DNA of 64,000 bases from Sphagnum compactum (taxonomy: Eukaryota; Bryophyta; Sphagnopsida; Sphagnales), in the NCBI GenBank assembly GCA_965153455.1, contig OZ234496.1, positions 20,948,304-21,012,303 of the forward strand, given 5' to 3'. The position numbers and the translations under genes are program-made. Below the pieces are notes generated by a model that searched no databases, was not told the DNA's origin, and saw only the letters and a list, made by a program, of their open reading frames with translations. Shown here piece by piece: positions 61,622 to 64,000 of this stretch. Each line of letters starts with the position of its first letter. Position 1 is the stretch's first letter.

Positions 61622-63055
61622 GTTGCAACTTTCTCTTCGCAATTGTCTCTACTGTATGTGCGCTTGGGCTCACGCTCCACTTCAGTACGTCCAAGACCAG
61701 ATCCAACGGAAGGTTCCCCTTCTCTCTTTACTTTTCTTTGCTGGATTCTCTCCGAAAGATAATCACTGGCGATGTGCAACAAGTTGATGCAGAAAATTCG
61801 TTATCGAAGTGCTTCAATACACTTCCCAGTGCATTTGAAAATCTCTTGAAGACGCAAGGTCGTCGAGTTACCTACAATCGAATGTTCTCCATCAGAGCAC
61901 CAAAAACCTGTCAAAAATTCGAGATTCCACATTCATGGTCAGCAAGTATGTGACTCAAATTGCTGAATGGATGGAACAGTGCAGTGAGCACAATACTTAC
62001 AACAAGCTATATCCTAGTCATTCTCACGGTCATTGTCGGAACACCCCAGCTAGAACATGACATGTGTTGCCAGGGGTACTGCTGATGGAAACTAAAAACA
62101 AGACATCAAAAATATAATTACCCGATCTGTGAATGTTTTCACAGAGAACTCCAGTGCACCTTTAGCTATTAGTCTTGTTCGTCGTGGAACCCATAGCTTT
62201 TCTACTAGATCAAGCTTACTACTACATCTATCGACGTTGTTTTGATCCGAAACAAACGTATTCTCAAGTACTGAACCTAATTCTCACACAAGTTAAATCA
62301 ATGGTGTTCAGTAATTCCATTAAGTCTAAGACCCTCAAACCTCCTGGGCGCTCAACATTTTATTCACACATTACCTGAATGTGCTTGCAATGATCCTCCC
62401 GTTCACAAAATAGCTTTCGATCGCCTTTTCCCCGGCAAGTCGCATCCACCTCCTCTGACTTTATGTTCAAGTTGCTCCAAGCCGCGCTCCAAGCCGTGTG
62501 CACTTTGCAACCTAATCAGACGTATAACATGTTGTTGTAAATCATGTTGCTACAAAAGACAAATTACGCATACCCAAGTACTAAACCTCATACAACTCAT
62601 AAAACTACTGGAAGGTATACGCCGACGACCGACTGGCATCAAAACAAAATTAATAGAAGAGAAACCCTCCATAGCCTGAAAAGAACAACCTCACTACTAG
62701 AAAAACCCTACATATCCTGATAAGAACAACTCGAATGAAAACAAACTTATCAGACACTTGTCGTGACACATTTATCCCTCCTCCTTCAAAGACAGATTGC
62801 AGCCTATTCAGTCTAGCATGCATCCTAAATCATGTCGGGCTGCAACCGGCATATTACCAGTTCCCAGTTTCGAACCTCACACTACTCACAAATCTACTAG
62901 GACACACTGGTCACAGAGCTATGAAGACATACCCCGAGGACAAACTGGCATCAGAAGAAATGGATATCGAATAAGCGTTCAGTATGCTGACTTAAAGAAG
63001 AACACATGAATGAAAACCTTAATACAGGAAGCGCCTATCGTCTACACTTCTATCG
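61622..63055 (-). promoter_or_regulatory. Upstream leader region of NLR-B
   Basis: Equivalent of 4506-5935, with similarity to it continuing without a break from the coding region. It contains the first unit of the 1,075-bp tandem duplication. A counterpart of the candidate TATA/CCAAT promoter of NLR-A would lie beyond the window. Confidence 0.5.
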
Positions 63056-63070
63056 CCAACACTTCTACTA
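61996..63070. repeat. 1,075-bp tandem duplication, unit 1
   Basis: The line cttacaacaagctatatcct begins at 61996 and again at 63071. Unit 1 ends in cgtctacacttcta followed by the junction sequence tcgccaacacttctacta, which is absent from NLR-A. Confidence 0.93.
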
Positions 63071-64000
63071 CTTACAACAAGCTATATCCTAGTCGTTCTC
63101 GCAGTCATTCTCCGAACATCAAAGCTAGAACATGAGATATGTTGCCAGGGCTACTGCTAATGGAAACTAAAAACAAGACATCAAAAAAATAATTACCCCA
63201 TCTGTCAATGTTGTCACAGAGAACTCAAGCGCACCTTTAGCTATAAATCTTGCTCGTCGTTGAACCCGTAGCTTTTCTACTAGATCAAGCTTACTACTAC
63301 ATCTATCGACGTTGTTTTGATCCGAAGCAAACTTATTATCAAGTACTGAACCTAATTCTCACACAAGTTAAATCAATGGTGTTCAGTAATTCCATTAAGT
63401 CTAAGACCCTCAAACCTCCTGGGCGCTCAACATTTTATTCACACATTACCTGAATGTGCTTGCCATGATCCTCCCGTTCACAAAATAGCCTTCGATCGCC
63501 TTTTCCCCCGCAAGTCGCATCCACCTCCTCTGACTTTATGTTCAAGTTGCTCCAAGCCGCGCTCCAAGCCGTGTGCACTTTGCAACCTAATCAGACGTAT
63601 AACATGTTGTAAATCATGTTGCTACAAAAGACAGATTACGCATACCCAAGTACTAAACCTCATACAACTCATAAAACTACTGGAAGGTATACGCCGACGA
63701 CCGACTGGCATCAAAACAAAATTAATAGAAGAGAAACCCTCCATAGCCTGAAAAGAACAACCTCACTACTAGAAAAACCCTACATATCCTGATAAGAACA
63801 ACTCGAATGAAAACCAGCTTATCAGACACTTGTCGTGACACATTTATCCCTCCTCCTTCAAAGACAGATTGCAGCCTATTCAGTCTAGCATGCATCCTAA
63901 ATCATGTCGGGCTGCAAACGGCATATTACCAGTTCCCAGTTTCGAACCTCACACTACTCACAAATCTACTAGGACACACTAGTCACGGAGCTATGAAGAC
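63071..64000. repeat. 1,075-bp tandem duplication, unit 2 (cut by window end)
   Basis: Repeats the NLR leader a second time. In its first part it is closer to the NLR-A leader (for example gtcattctccgaaca) than to unit 1 (gtcattgtcggaaca); further on it shares unit 1 variants (aaaattaatagaagag) against NLR-A (aaaatgaatagtagag). It contains no protein-coding sequence that can be supported. Confidence 0.93.

Larger units (their letters stand above)
58190..63055. repeat. NLR segmental duplication, copy B
   Basis: Partner of 1085-5935, same orientation. The left edge coincides with the end of a dispersed repeat (58065-58215); the right edge runs into a tandem duplication of its own leader. Confidence 0.9.

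Overview
The window looks like nuclear DNA from a land plant with a large, repeat-rich, AT-rich genome. The only intact genes are two long single-exon NLR-type immune receptor genes, both on the minus strand, about 57 kb apart. They have an RPW8-like coiled-coil head, an NB-ARC domain and leucine-rich repeats. Everything between them is non-coding, repetitive or broken: transposon fragments, retroelement relics, a decayed PPR gene, tandem repeats and multi-kilobase dispersed duplications. The NLR class, the wording of the PPR relic and the repeat load suggest a non-flowering vascular plant, perhaps a fern. That is an inference, not something the sequence proves.

Layout. 1-1084: left flank with nothing recognised. 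1085-5935: NLR-A (CDS 1404-4505, minus) with its 3' flank and a long conserved upstream leader, then a candidate TATA/CCAAT promoter near 6.47-6.68 kb. 7.06-16.2 kb: a non-coding repeat block whose parts recur at 39.07-43.93 kb. Inside it are a direct duplication (10.56-12.33 and 13.93-16.22 kb), a 144-bp tandem repeat, a GC-rich 545-bp insert and a 642-bp Mutator-like element with perfect 50-bp inverted ends, an 8-bp target-site duplication and a matching empty site. 16.3-29.1 kb: AT-rich DNA with a coding-like relic (17.0-17.4 kb), two copies of a repeat carrying GGTAGGTA clusters, and a small CACTA-like element. 29.1-31.6 kb: a putative CACTA-like element containing a 1.3-kb, 25-bp minisatellite with a 50-bp higher-order register. 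31.6-39 kb: tRNA-like/SINE-like fragments, a second CACTA-like element, and a Ty3/gypsy integrase tail with 24-bp repeats. 44-51.5 kb: diverged copies of the dispersed repeats, an inverted repeat pair and a PPR pseudogene. 51.7-54.7 kb: a GC-rich LTR-like stretch followed by a Ty1/copia reverse transcriptase relic. 56-58.2 kb: a microsatellite and a cluster of hairpins. 58.19-64.0 kb: NLR-B (CDS 58481-61621, minus) with the same flanks as NLR-A, and a 1,075-bp tandem duplication of its upstream leader that runs off the window edge.

The two NLR genes arose by a segmental duplication that includes about 300 bp downstream and at least 1.4 kb upstream. Their NB-ARC cores are almost unchanged; the coiled-coil head and LRRs differ more. 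NLR-A has two possibly functional differences: an Arg in place of the Pro of the FPED motif, and an early stop made by an 11-bp duplication at the C-terminus.
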